Source: Pseudomonas yamanorum (GTDB lineage: Bacteria > Pseudomonadota > Gammaproteobacteria > Pseudomonadales > Pseudomonadaceae). From it: a stretch of 64,000 nt of DNA. The translations under genes and the position numbers were made by a program. The stretch spans positions 101,653 through 165,652 of the forward strand of contig NZ_JACARE010000021.1 of NCBI RefSeq assembly GCF_013386765.1, written 5' to 3'. How positions within the stretch are numbered: the stretch's first letter is position 1; the number at the start of each line of letters is the position of its first letter. The notes beneath the pieces were generated by a model that was not told where the DNA came from, did no database searches, and saw only the letters and a list, made by a program, of their open reading frames with translations. This document shows, piece after piece, positions 34,871 to 43,584 of this stretch.

Positions 34871-35984
34871 CGATGAAGGCCCTCAAGTCCGCCAGCATCA
34901 ACTGCGGCTGCTCCCAGGCCGCGAAGTGACCGCCGGCGGGCATCTCGCTCCAGTGCACGATGTTGAAGGTCTTCTCGGCAAATGAGCGCGGTGGCGGCAC
35001 GAACACCGGGTCGCGAAACGCGGCGAATCCGGTCGGCACCTGGATGTGGGTGCCGGGCGGGAATATCGACGAACCCTCAAGGCGTTTGCCGTGATACATC
35101 CACGTCGCGGTGACCATGGCAGACGGTGCGAGATACAGCATGATGTTGGTGAGCAATTGCGCTTCGGTAAAGGTATGCCAGAGGTCCGGGTTGCCGTCGG
35201 CAGTCTTGGGCAGGTCGGCCCAGGTGCCGATTTTTTCCAGGATCCAGCCGGCGGCGCCTACCGGGCTGTCTGCCAGCGCAACGGCCAGGGTCTGCGGGCG
35301 GGTTTCCTGCAGGTGGTTGTAGCCGGTTTCCCAGTCGATCAGCACGTCGCGCCGGGCGACGAACGCCTTCTCTTCGGCCGTGGTTGCGACCGTGCCTTGG
35401 GCAATCAGGTCAGCCATGTTCAGGTGAATCCCAAGCAACGCCTCGGGCCGATCGTGGGCCATCCAGCCGGCGATGCCGGAACCCCAGTCGCCGCCTTGGA
35501 CGATGAAGCGGGTTCGCCCGAACAACCGGGCCATCAGCCCGTGCATCAACTCGGCAGCCCGACGCGGGCCAATCACCCCGGTGATCGGCTTGGAGAACGC
35601 AAACCCCGGGAGCGACGGCACGATCACATCGTGTCCATCCGCGGCCAGCGGTTCAAGCAGCGCTTCAAACTCAAGGTACGAACCTGGCCAGCCGTGGAGC
35701 AGCAGGACCGGCGGCTTGGAACCGTCGCCCCGCACACGGACGAAATGCAGGTGCTCGCCCTCGATCTCGGTGATGAAGTTGGGCAACTGGTTAAGGTGTT
35801 TTTCCACCTCACGCCAGTCGTAGGATTCCAGCCAGTAAGTGACCAGACGCTTGAGGTCGCTGATGCCAACGCCCGCCTTCCACCCGCCCAGGTCGGGGAG
35901 TTGGGTCCAGTCGTATGCAGCGACTTTGTCGCGGATGGCGGCAAGACGTTCGTCGGGGATGTTGATGGTGTAGGGCAAGATCAT
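34854..35984 (-). CDS. epoxide hydrolase (EHN domain type)
   Basis: A 376-residue cytoplasmic epoxide hydrolase. The N-terminal EHN domain (about 1-105) includes WRxVE-like YDWREVEKHLNQLPNF. The alpha/beta core shows HGWPGSYLEF (about 97-106), the nucleophile elbow GGDWGSG with Asp166, and a catalytic His in PAGGHFAAWEQP near residue 353. It lies divergently from a LysR gene, its probable regulator. Known relatives open aliphatic or aromatic epoxides, juvenile-hormone-like or limonene-type substrates; the substrate here is unknown. Confidence 0.88.
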   Translation of the reverse strand: MILPYTINIPDERLAAIRDKVAAYDWTQLPDLGGWKAGVGISDLKRLVTYWLESYDWREVEKHLNQLPNFITEIEGEHLHFVRVRGDGSKPPVLLLHGWPGSYLEFEALLEPLAADGHDVIVPSLPGFAFSKPITGVIGPRRAAELMHGLMARLFGRTRFIVQGGDWGSGIAGWMAHDRPEALLGIHLNMADLIAQGTVATTAEEKAFVARRDVLIDWETGYNHLQETRPQTLAVALADSPVGAAGWILEKIGTWADLPKTADGNPDLWHTFTEAQLLTNIMLYLAPSAMVTATWMYHGKRLEGSSIFPPGTHIQVPTGFAAFRDPVFVPPPRSFAEKTFNIVHWSEMPAGGHFAAWEQPQLMLADLRAFIATVSA

Positions 35985-36106
35985 GGGATTCTCCTGGTGA
36001 GTTTCCGTATTACGTTGCTTTACGCAATACTGATCGCGATAAAACCCGATGTGAACCCCATTGCGCCGCTCAAGGCCTTTGCGAAAAACGCATAAGTGAG
36101 TTTCCC

Positions 36107-36988
36107 GTGGATATAACGGACGAACTGGAAATCTTTACCCTCGTGGCCGAGACCCAGAGTTTCTCGGCGGCGGCCCGTCGCTTGAACCTTGCGCCCTCCT
36201 CCATTGCACGGGTGCTGGACCGGATGGAAGCAAGGCTTGGTGTGCGCCTGCTGCTGCGCACCACACGCTCGCTGACCGTGACTCCGGAGGGCGCCGCCTA
36301 CCTGTCGTGCGCCCGACGAATCCTTGCCGACCTGCGGGAAACCGAACAGCAGATCACCGATCAGAACTCACCCCGCGGGCGCCTGCGGGTCAGCAGTTCG
36401 CTGCTGTATGGCAGGACGTTCGTGATACCGCTGCTGGCCGAGTTCATCCAACGCTATCCGGACATCCTGGTAGACATCGACCTCACCGACACCGTGGTCG
36501 ACATCGCCGCCGGCCAGGCCGATGTCGCCGTGCGATTGGGCCCGTTGCCCGACAGCGCCCTGACCTCCCGCCGGCTTGGCGCCACCCACAAGGTCATCAT
36601 CGCCTCCCCCGGCTACCTCGCGCGGCGCGGCACGCCGCAGGTGCCGGAAGACCTGCTGGATCACGACTGCATCGGTTTCAACTTCAAACGCGCCGCGCCC
36701 ACCTGGCCGTTTCGCAAGGATGGCCATGACTATTCACTGACGATCAAAGGCCACGTGGAAACCAATAACGGCGACACCCAGGGCCAGTTGGCGGCCGAAG
36801 GCATCGGCATCGCGCGGGTCTGCGCCGAGACCGTGGAAGACGCGATCAAGGCAGGCCGACTGGTGCCACTGCTGGAGGCCTTCAACCCCGGCGACGGGGA
36901 AGAGATTCATGCCGTGTTCCTCGGCGGCACACATACACCGGCGCGGGTCCGGTGCTTTGTCGATTACCTGGTTGAGCGGTTCCAGTAA
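36107..36988 (+). CDS. LysR family transcriptional regulator
   Basis: A 293-residue LysR-type regulator of the group containing LEIFTLVAETQSFSAAARRLNLAPSSIARVLDRMEARLG in its HTH (about 5-50), with the effector domain at about 90-290. The start is a GTG at 36107. It is divergent from the epoxide hydrolase gene across 122 bases and probably regulates it. The C-terminus converges on the small gene at 37005. Confidence 0.9.
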   Translation: MDITDELEIFTLVAETQSFSAAARRLNLAPSSIARVLDRMEARLGVRLLLRTTRSLTVTPEGAAYLSCARRILADLRETEQQITDQNSPRGRLRVSSSLLYGRTFVIPLLAEFIQRYPDILVDIDLTDTVVDIAAGQADVAVRLGPLPDSALTSRRLGATHKVIIASPGYLARRGTPQVPEDLLDHDCIGFNFKRAAPTWPFRKDGHDYSLTIKGHVETNNGDTQGQLAAEGIGIARVCAETVEDAIKAGRLVPLLEAFNPGDGEEIHAVFLGGTHTPARVRCFVDYLVERFQ

Positions 36989-37004
36989 CCGCAAAATCGT
37001 ATGG

Positions 37005-37373
37005 CTACTCTACTGCGAGCTCTACGTAGCTGGACTCGCCGCCGCCCTCCGCGCCCGACAACCAGCCCCACACAAACGCCAGGGTGGTGCGCCCGGCGTC
37101 ATCCACGCCTACCGTGCCCCGGGACCAGCCGGCAAGAATCTCGCCCTCCGTGGTCAGGCACTGATACAGCAACTCGATGGTATCGGGGCCGGTGGCGCGC
37201 CCGACTTGATTGCCCATGCGAATCCGCCCGCCCTGGTAAGTGCCCCAGATGGCGTTGGCGTCGACATGGTAATGAAACACCGTGCCTGTCCCGGACAAGC
37301 CGTGGGTGTTGCCGGCAACGATAAACCGGCGATTGTTCAAGCGTTCGCTGATTTGGGAAAAGGGGGTTTGCAT
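37005..37373 (-). CDS. small conserved protein, function unknown
   Basis: A 122-residue, beta-rich cytoplasmic protein. The segments RFIVAGNTHGLSGTGTVFHYHVDANAIWGTYQGGRIRMGNQVG and LLYQCLTTEGEI match a small family often carrying the doubtful label N-acetylglutamate synthase in databases. It has no GNAT motif, so I do not accept that function. The fold looks like a lipocalin-like or beta-meander domain. Confidence 0.68.
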   Translation of the reverse strand: MQTPFSQISERLNNRRFIVAGNTHGLSGTGTVFHYHVDANAIWGTYQGGRIRMGNQVGRATGPDTIELLYQCLTTEGEILAGWSRGTVGVDDAGRTTLAFVWGWLSGAEGGGESSYVELAVE

Positions 37374-37491
37374 ATAAAGCGCTTCCTTGATCGACAGGGT
37401 CCATTCCGGGGCGGTAAACCTACCTCATAACGCTTTAACCGGTCATTTAAAACCTGCACAATTGCTGGCTTTTCCGCGACAGGATGTCCTC

Positions 37492-38028
37492 ATGCAACGC
37501 ATCGTAATTCTCGGCAATGCCGGCAGCGGAAAATCCACCCTCGCCCGCGCAATTGGCGAACGCCTTGGCCTGCCCGTGGTGCACCTGGACAGCCTGTTCT
37601 GGTCCCCCGGCTGGGTCGAACCCGACGCCGAACAGTTCCGCACGCGGGTGCGCGACGCAGTCGCCCCTGATGCCTGGGTGTGCGAAGGCAACTACGCCCG
37701 GCGCACCTTCGACCTGCGCCTGCCCCGTGCCGACCTGATCATCTGGCTCGATACGCCACGGCTCACCTGCTTTACCCGGGTGCTAGTGCGCAGTGCACTG
37801 AACCGCCCTCGCCCGGACTTACCCGCAGGCTGCACCGAAAAACTCGACCGCGAATTCCTGACCTTTCTGAAGTACGTGTGGACGTTTGATCGCGGCTCCC
37901 GCCCGCGTATCGAGGCGGTGCGGCTGGCCGTAGGGCCGCAGGTTCCAGTGGTGCACTTGCGCGATGGTCGGGAGATTGAGGAGTTTCTTGGCAGTTTGCC
38001 CGCAGCGCCTGAAGGCGGCCTTGAATAG
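37492..38028 (+). CDS. P-loop nucleotide-kinase-like ATPase (topology modulation/FlaR type)
   Basis: A 178-residue P-loop protein. The Walker A motif GNAGSGKST is at about residues 7-15, followed by LARAIGERLGLPVVHLDSLFWSPGW, typical of the adenylate-kinase-related topology-modulation proteins. The DLIIWLDTPR segment is the Walker B-like strand. The ATG at 37492 has AGGATG upstream; the frame extends 35 codons further into poorly coding sequence. Its stop is immediately followed by the start region of the FAD oxidoreductase. Confidence 0.83.
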   Translation: MQRIVILGNAGSGKSTLARAIGERLGLPVVHLDSLFWSPGWVEPDAEQFRTRVRDAVAPDAWVCEGNYARRTFDLRLPRADLIIWLDTPRLTCFTRVLVRSALNRPRPDLPAGCTEKLDREFLTFLKYVWTFDRGSRPRIEAVRLAVGPQVPVVHLRDGREIEEFLGSLPAAPEGGLE

Positions 38029-38040
38029 ATGGAGCTTGAT

Positions 38041-39099
38041 ATGAGAGAGGGCCTGGAAACGCGCGTCGTCGTCATTGGTGCAGGCATCGTCGGCGCGTCG
38101 CTGGCGTATCACCTGGCCGTCAAAGGCACACAGGTAACCGTGGTCGAGGCTGGAGGCATTGCGTGGGGGGTGACCGCAACCTCATTTGCCTGGATCAACG
38201 CTTCACACAGCGGGCCTGATCCCATCGCAGCATTACGTGGTGCGGCCATCAGTGAATACCACCGCCTTGAAACGCAACTGCCGGGGCTGAACATACGCTG
38301 GACAGGCGCCCTGTCTTACAACACGAACGCTGGTGAGAGGCGGCAGGCTTCGGCGAAGCAGGTGTCGCGAACGCAGATTCTCGACCTTGAGCCAAACCTT
38401 GAAAATCCTCCAGAGCAGGCGTTGTATGCCGCCGAAGAAGGTGCGCTGGATGCGGTGCACGTAACCCATACGTTGATCGCCGGTGCCCGGGCGCTGGGCG
38501 CGAAGATACTCACACAGACGCCGGTTCTCGGCTTCAAGACTCTGAATACCAGGGTGACGGGTGTCGAAACGGCATCGGGTGTCATCGATGCCGACATTGT
38601 CGTGCTGGCAGCCGGCACAGGTACATCGAAGCTGACAGACATGCTTGGCGTGGCCCTTCCCATACAAGCCTCACCGGCCATTTTCATTCGCTACACCACG
38701 CAACCCTGCCTGGTGCGCACCCTCATTTCCAATGCTGAAATGGAAGTGCGGCAAGCGGTGGATGGTACGTTGCTGGCGGCAGAGGACTACCTGGACGACG
38801 CCGTGGAAAACCATCCCATGGCGATCGCCTTACGAACGGCCAAAGCCATCCGCAACGAGCTCCACGGAGTTGTTTCCATTGAGCCGGAGTTGGCCTGTGT
38901 CGGCCTCAGGCCCATTCCCGCAGACGGCATCCCCATCATCGGCTATCTGCCGAACGTCGACGGTGCCTACGTTTGCGTGATGCATCCCGGGGTCGCGTTG
39001 GCCGCGATAGTGGGACGTCTTGCGAGTGAGGAGATCATTGATGGCAGGGACGACCCGGCTCTTGGTCCATGCCGTCCTGACCGTTTTTTTCAAGCGTAG
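38041..39099 (+). CDS. FAD-dependent amino-acid/amine oxidoreductase (DAO family)
   Basis: A 352-residue flavoprotein of the D-amino-acid oxidase/glycine oxidase family. The dinucleotide-binding motif GAGIVGASLAYHL is at the N-terminus, followed by the acidic end of the second strand (VVEAGG). The C-terminal FAD contact is seen in IIGYLPNVDGAYVCVMHPGVALAAIVGRL. I choose ATG 38041 because GGAG lies five bases upstream of it; ATG 38029, directly after the previous stop, is also in frame. It probably oxidises an amino acid or secondary amine, releasing hydrogen peroxide or passing electrons to a carrier. Confidence 0.85.
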   Translation: MREGLETRVVVIGAGIVGASLAYHLAVKGTQVTVVEAGGIAWGVTATSFAWINASHSGPDPIAALRGAAISEYHRLETQLPGLNIRWTGALSYNTNAGERRQASAKQVSRTQILDLEPNLENPPEQALYAAEEGALDAVHVTHTLIAGARALGAKILTQTPVLGFKTLNTRVTGVETASGVIDADIVVLAAGTGTSKLTDMLGVALPIQASPAIFIRYTTQPCLVRTLISNAEMEVRQAVDGTLLAAEDYLDDAVENHPMAIALRTAKAIRNELHGVVSIEPELACVGLRPIPADGIPIIGYLPNVDGAYVCVMHPGVALAAIVGRLASEEIIDGRDDPALGPCRPDRFFQA

Positions 39100-39168
39100 A
39101 ATCCTGTTTGCGCTGGCGGCCCCCTGGAGACGCTTCGTTTCACGGAATAGTTGCGTAGAAGGAGCACT

Positions 39169-39225
39169 ATGATTGTCTGTCTGAATCAACCCTTCCCAAA
39201 CATCAGAACGGTGGCGAACGCGTAA
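39169..39225 (+). CDS. tiny 18-codon ORF coupled to the next gene
   Basis: A strong AAGGAG ribosome-binding site precedes an ATG opening an 18-residue peptide, MIVCLNQPFPNIRTVANA. Its TAA stop overlaps the ATG of the next gene as TAATG. This looks like a leader peptide whose translation delivers ribosomes to the downstream gene. Alternatively it is the front part of a gene shifted by a frame error. Confidence 0.45.
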   Translation: MIVCLNQPFPNIRTVANA

Positions 39226-39578
39226 TGGAACCTCTCATACACGCCATCATTGGCGAATTCTGGGACAAGGAATTTGTTGAAGCGCTGGTTCCCGGGAACG
39301 GTATAAGCCTGCGTGTTTGCATTCGTGTACCAAGCCGGGCCAATTATTCCGCGTATCTGCAGAACGCGGATGCCCTGTTGCCCGCCTTGATCGCAGATAT
39401 TGGCGCCGTGGAAGCGATAGCGACCAAAGCGGTTGGAAGTGACTGCCCCGCCAAGGTGTTTGATGTCTGGATTGCGCCTGACGGTAGCGCCTCCTATACC
39501 TGTGGTTTCTTCGATGGGGCGATGGAGGATGAATTGGTGGGTGTGAAGCGCAGTCAGGAAGGTGATCTGACAACCTGA
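39225..39578 (+). CDS. small cytoplasmic protein of unknown function
   Basis: A 117-residue protein with mixed alpha/beta character and no signal peptide or membrane segment. I recognise no domain. It has no strong ribosome-binding site of its own but starts on the TAATG overlap with the tiny ORF before it, suggesting translational coupling. It meets the AT-rich convergent gene at a distance of one base. Confidence 0.6.
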   Translation: MEPLIHAIIGEFWDKEFVEALVPGNGISLRVCIRVPSRANYSAYLQNADALLPALIADIGAVEAIATKAVGSDCPAKVFDVWIAPDGSASYTCGFFDGAMEDELVGVKRSQEGDLTT

Positions 39579-39579
39579 T

Positions 39580-40146
39580 TCATTTATAAATAAATTCATA
39601 CCCCAGAATATAAGAGCCTATCGCGTTTGAATGAGCCGTCACCCAAACGGCATTCATACCTTTCTTTCTTCGATCGTCGAGCTCTGACTTAGTGGTACAA
39701 AGCTCAATCCAGCGCTCAGTTTTTAGATCCTTAAATCCCAGACCCGCCTCACAACGGCCAGATTTGCCAAAGGAACGCCCCGGAATATTCAGCTCATAAG
39801 CTGACTCATAATGAACAAGCTCGCCAGGCAACAGGTAAGTACAGACATTATAAATATTTAAAGACAAACCAAGACCAAGGCAAAAGCCACCAACAAAAGA
39901 ATCTGCAACACGCTTCAAGCTTCTTCCAGCAGGACGATAGTAGATCGCCCTTCCGGCAAAAATGAGTCCAATCAAACAGCCGACGAGTGTATAGGTCGTC
40001 CACTCAGGAACCGACGACATTAAAACTGTTCGTGTTCCAATACGAACGGCCCAGAGCATATAAAGAATCCAGGCCCCAAAAACCAAACACACCGCGACCA
40101 AAATGGCTCTTTTCTCTGGTTTGTTTTCAAATGAAGGATATTCCAT
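39580..40146 (-). CDS. membrane protein of unknown function
   Basis: A 188-residue protein with two clear N-terminal TM segments (about 14-34 and 50-68), a third hydrophobic stretch (about 83-105) and a soluble C-terminal part with three Cys. No family is recognised. Its base composition is clearly more AT-rich than its neighbours, which suggests recent acquisition. It lies head-on to the 39225 gene and about 50 bases behind the CPBP protease gene on the same strand. Confidence 0.62.
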   Translation of the reverse strand: MEYPSFENKPEKRAILVAVCLVFGAWILYMLWAVRIGTRTVLMSSVPEWTTYTLVGCLIGLIFAGRAIYYRPAGRSLKRVADSFVGGFCLGLGLSLNIYNVCTYLLPGELVHYESAYELNIPGRSFGKSGRCEAGLGFKDLKTERWIELCTTKSELDDRRKKGMNAVWVTAHSNAIGSYILGYEFIYK

Positions 40147-40197
40147 TCCCTGCCTACTATTTTTTAGTTCCGGGGGTGAGTCAAAAGCAGCGCAGGC

Positions 40198-40869
40198 TCA
40201 CAGCCAGAGAGTGGCCACGAGCCCCCTCGAAAGATTCACAGCGCCCGCGAACATGTGCAATAGCACCGGGACCAGAATGCCGGCGCTGCGTACCCGGGCA
40301 TACGCCAGGATGACTGAGAGCGTGCCGATCAGCAGGCACTCTGTCCAACCGCTAAACGGCATGTGCATGGCCACGTACAACGTGGTGGTGGCCAGTATCG
40401 CCACCCACTGCCAAAGGCGATGGTCCAGGGGGAAGAGGCGAATCAGGAAGTGCCGGTACAAGAGCTCTTCAAAAATCGGAATAATCAGGAGCCCCATTGA
40501 GAGAAGGAGCACCTTTTGAGCAGCAGGAAGACTGCCACGGAAGGCCATTGTGTAGGCCTCAGACCCGTATCCCAGCCCGATATCGAAACTGGTACAGACC
40601 AGGTAAACCCCCAGTATCCATGGCAAACACAGCTTGAATGTCCTGCTCAGGTCGCGCCCAATAACCGCGCGAAATCCGCCTGAGTGCCTGCGCTCGATCA
40701 CCGCCAACATCAGCAGCACCATTGCAGAGAAACCGCCGTCGATTAGCTGCGTGAGCCTGGTCAAGTTTCCTGTGCCGACAACCAGCACCAGCGCAAGTTG
40801 AATCGCGAGATACAAACCTATCGCCAGGCAGGCCATCAAGATGCGACGCCGCCAAGAGTAAGTGTCCAT
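40198..40869 (-). CDS. CPBP family intramembrane metalloprotease
   Basis: A 223-residue polytopic membrane protein of the CAAX-protease/bacteriocin-processing (CPBP, Abi) family. The glutamate motif EELLYR (about 134-139), the His of VAMHMPF (about 169) and the HMFAGAVN motif (about 205-212) are in the right order for the putative active site. Seven hydrophobic segments can be counted. An in-frame GTG at 40908 is an alternative start. The family has roles in peptide maturation, membrane signalling and bacteriocin immunity; the role here is unknown. Confidence 0.8.
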   Translation of the reverse strand: MDTYSWRRRILMACLAIGLYLAIQLALVLVVGTGNLTRLTQLIDGGFSAMVLLMLAVIERRHSGGFRAVIGRDLSRTFKLCLPWILGVYLVCTSFDIGLGYGSEAYTMAFRGSLPAAQKVLLLSMGLLIIPIFEELLYRHFLIRLFPLDHRLWQWVAILATTTLYVAMHMPFSGWTECLLIGTLSVILAYARVRSAGILVPVLLHMFAGAVNLSRGLVATLWL

Positions 40870-41104
40870 GCAAGCCGCAGACGGCCCTGAAAGCGCTTCG
40901 TACTTCACGCCAAACTTCCTTTACCCGATTGGTATGGCGGGCATATTAACGAACGAGCGCCACGAGGACCGATCTATTTATCTGAGCGTCACAGGCGAGC
41001 TAGCTTCAACGTCGTATGCAGTTGGCCAACGCACTGCCCCTGCCCAGCCAACTTCAGGGCTCTAGTCGAGCGGGGTCTTAAACGGTCACTACAGGTTTTT
41101 ATTA

Positions 41105-41176
41105 TTAGAACAGTGGGATGCTGTATCCGAGGATCAGACGATTTTCATCCTGATTGCGGTTAGCTTTCACGGTAAC
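41105..41176 (-). pseudogene. 3' end fragment of an outer-membrane beta-barrel gene
   Basis: Reading leftward, an open stretch gives VTVKANRNQDENRLILGYSIPLF and then TAA. The alternating pattern and terminal Phe are those of the last strand of an outer-membrane porin (compare TRLIFNYTYALF at the end of the porin at 4002-5411). A TGA stands directly upstream, and the fragment overlaps the end of the next gene, so only the last strand survives. Confidence 0.5.
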
Positions 41177-41550
41177 TCACGCTTGGCTCGGGAAAAAATG
41201 TTCACCAGCGTGCCATCCGGGTCGCGCAACAGCGCCGAGGTATTGCCCCAAGGCATCAGTGTGATCGGCATCACGACCTCGGCGTTTGCCTTGTCCGCGA
41301 GCACCAGCGCCGCCTCGACGTCGTCGACCTCGAACTCCAGGATCGCTGAGCGGTTTGCCGCCGCGCAGGCAAGCCCATTGTTATAAAGCCGGACCAAACG
41401 TTCGTCGCTGATTGCCAGCACGATGCCGTCGAGGTGAATTTCGGCGAATCCTTCAGCGAGGTGCCTTGGTTCAACAGCGCAGAGCGTTTGATAGAAATCG
41501 ACAACGCATTTGAAGCGCTGAGTGACGAGGCGTACGGATGCAAAGTTCAT
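41167..41550 (-). CDS. VOC-superfamily (glyoxalase-like) protein
   Basis: A 127-residue single-domain VOC protein with the paired beta-alpha-beta-beta-beta modules (FASVRLVTQRFKCVVDFYQ and FEVDDVEAALVLADKANAEVV) and the final RDPDGTLVNIFSR strand. The canonical metal ligands are only partly evident, so it may bind rather than convert a small molecule. ATG 41550 is preferred over a GTG at 41580. Its 3' end runs over the porin fragment. Confidence 0.78.
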   Translation of the reverse strand: MNFASVRLVTQRFKCVVDFYQTLCAVEPRHLAEGFAEIHLDGIVLAISDERLVRLYNNGLACAAANRSAILEFEVDDVEAALVLADKANAEVVMPITLMPWGNTSALLRDPDGTLVNIFSRAKRELP

Positions 41551-41843
41551 GGGCTGACCTGTTGAGAGGGAAAGACTCACTTTAACGCTGAGCAGTGTCA
41601 GTTTCTGTCAGCATCGTCAGCCGCTCAGCAAGCTCACCGGACCCGCCTGGCGTTGCCATTGCCCATCACATCAACGCCAACTTGATTTGCAAATGCGTAC
41701 CGCAGTGTCGAGAAAAATTGACGCCACCATTTGTTCATTTTTTTGTGCGGCGAAGTCGCTTTCTGCTTGTCTCTTTTTAATCGACGGGCTCGCAAAGAGA
41801 ATGCTAGCTTTCTCGTCCGGGTCCATCCGCCAAAGGCATTTCC

Positions 41844-42890
41844 ATGAGCGTCTTTCACGACACTGCCACAAAAGCCCCTGTACATCCCAGGCCCAGGGTC
41901 ATGATCTACGGGGTCGGATACTACGGCATGGAGGCCGTGCGCATTCTCGTAAAAAAAGGCTGGCCAATCGTTGCGGCGGTGAACCGGGCAGGCCCCAAGA
42001 TCGGCAAGGATCTGGGGCGGCTCGCCGGGCTGGACGAAGACTTGGGAGTCGTCGTACAGGACTGTGAAACCGCCGACTACGCGGCCATGGAAGCGGACAT
42101 CGCGCTTGTCGTGCAAACCGAGAGGTTGAGCCTCAACTTTGCGGCTTATCAACGCCTCTTGGGCGCCGGCATCAATGTCATCTGCCACGGCTCGGAGTCC
42201 TACTTTCCACAAGGCGCCCATCCGAAACTGGCCGAAAAGATAGATGCCTTGGCCAAGAGCAACGCTGTTACGTTCACCGGGACGGGTATCTGGGACTTCT
42301 CCCGCATCTGGGCGGGTTTACTGATTGCGGGGCCGTGTACCGAGCTGCACTCGCTGACCCATCGCAGCTTGACGAACGCAGAGCTTGCGAACGAACGTAT
42401 GATGCGCGCCTATGGCGTTGACATGACGCAATCCGAGTTTTTGGAAAAAGTAACCCAGGTGCCCGGTCAGTTAGGAGAGCTGTATAAAGGCATACCGACG
42501 CACGTGATGCACGCGCTGGGCTTTACCATCAAAAACGTGACCGAGCTGCGAGAGCCGGTACTTTCCGATCAACCCGTGTGGTGTCGTACCCTCAACAGAT
42601 TTTTGGAACCGGGCACCTCGCTCGGCCTGCGGATCATCGTATCTGTCGAAACCGTAGAAGGGCCTACGGCAAGCGCGCATATTGAACTGCGTCTGCTGGC
42701 CGAAGGCGAGTCCGAAAACATGACCTGGGCGGTTGATGGCAGGCCACCCTCCAAAATCCGAATCGACCGCGCCGATGGCGTGCACACCTCGGCGGCATGC
42801 ATGGTGAACCGGATTCCCGATGTAATGGCTGCTCAGCCTGGAATAAGGTTGATCTCCGAGCTTGGGCCACTGAAACCGTCCCTGGTCTGA
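41844..42890 (+). CDS. DapB-like NAD(P)-dependent dehydrogenase/reductase
   Basis: A 348-residue Rossmann-fold protein. The N-terminal motif VMIYGVGYYGMEAVRILVKKG (about 19-39) matches the dihydrodipicolinate-reductase-like/2,4-diaminopentanoate-dehydrogenase-like group. NVICHGSESYFP and TGTGIWDF segments fit the catalytic region of that group. It has no close operon partner and about 290 bases of apparently empty sequence upstream, in which I see no other gene. The substrate is unknown, and an amino- or oxo-acid is likely. Confidence 0.75.
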   Translation: MSVFHDTATKAPVHPRPRVMIYGVGYYGMEAVRILVKKGWPIVAAVNRAGPKIGKDLGRLAGLDEDLGVVVQDCETADYAAMEADIALVVQTERLSLNFAAYQRLLGAGINVICHGSESYFPQGAHPKLAEKIDALAKSNAVTFTGTGIWDFSRIWAGLLIAGPCTELHSLTHRSLTNAELANERMMRAYGVDMTQSEFLEKVTQVPGQLGELYKGIPTHVMHALGFTIKNVTELREPVLSDQPVWCRTLNRFLEPGTSLGLRIIVSVETVEGPTASAHIELRLLAEGESENMTWAVDGRPPSKIRIDRADGVHTSAACMVNRIPDVMAAQPGIRLISELGPLKPSLV

Positions 42891-42899
42891 GCGTCATGG

Positions 42900-42955
42900 C
42901 GGATTTCAGGCTGGCCGATGTGAAAGGCAGAAATCGGCCAGCAGCAGACGTTAAA
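42900..42955. repeat. dispersed palindromic repeat, copy 1
   Basis: The arms CTGGCCGAT and ATCGGCCAG enclose GTGAAAGGCAGAA. The same GCCGAT...GAAAGGC-GAAATCGG plan is found at 60950-61007, and related TGTCCGCTT(T/C)-GG half elements lie near 43508 and 63967. Confidence 0.6.
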
Positions 42956-43033
42956 AACCTGCAAGTGTTTGGATTTCATCCGGTTAGCAGACAGGTCTGC
43001 TAGCATCCTTTTTTTGTTTTATGAGCTACCAGC

Positions 43034-43495
43034 ATGCTACGGAAAGTCGCCTGTTCCCTCCTGCTCACAATGGCTTCTCAATCGGTTCTGGCCGAACAGG
43101 TTTTCCAGTGCGGTGAAGCCACAGTCACTATGAGCGTCGACACGACCCTGCCATTACGATCGACTGAAGGCGCTGATGTCATGCTGCGCGTAGAACGAGG
43201 TCCGCGTTCGACGCTCCTACGGTACAGCAACGTCGATTTCATTGGAGGTTCGTGTGACACAGACGCAAGCGGTGCCCCACGAATCGTCTACCAAGCGGTA
43301 TGCAGCGGCAGCGGTTGTTTCGATTTATCCAACTGGGGCGTTATCGATGCAGAGAGCTTGCAGGCATTACTCGTGCCTTCGAATGACAGCCTGGCACCTG
43401 CCACTCACCTGCTCGGCCATCAGCCCACGCTCAAGGGCGTAAAAAAGATGAATGTGAGCGAGGAAGCACGTCGACTAGGATTGCCAGCACCGTAA
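43034..43495 (+). CDS. small exported protein of unknown function
   Basis: A 153-residue protein with a signal peptide (MLRKVACSLLLTMASQSVLA) and a periplasmic mature part containing five Cys (QCGE, GGSCDT, AVCSGSGCFDL), so disulfides are likely. No domain is recognised. It lies between two copies of the dispersed palindrome and next to the integrase fragment, in a region of gene debris. Confidence 0.65.
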   Translation: MLRKVACSLLLTMASQSVLAEQVFQCGEATVTMSVDTTLPLRSTEGADVMLRVERGPRSTLLRYSNVDFIGGSCDTDASGAPRIVYQAVCSGSGCFDLSNWGVIDAESLQALLVPSNDSLAPATHLLGHQPTLKGVKKMNVSEEARRLGLPAP

Positions 43496-43584
43496 CGGCC
43501 TTTCAGCATGTCCGCTTCTGGTCGGTTCGCGACCGTTGCTCTGATTGGCCATCCTTGTCATTCAAAACGTCGAGGACTTGTCAT

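Noticed and set aside
37005..37373. N-acetylglutamate synthase
   Set aside because: The small beta-rich protein shows no GNAT acetyl-CoA motif or amino-acid kinase domain; the name is a label that travels with this family without support in the sequence.
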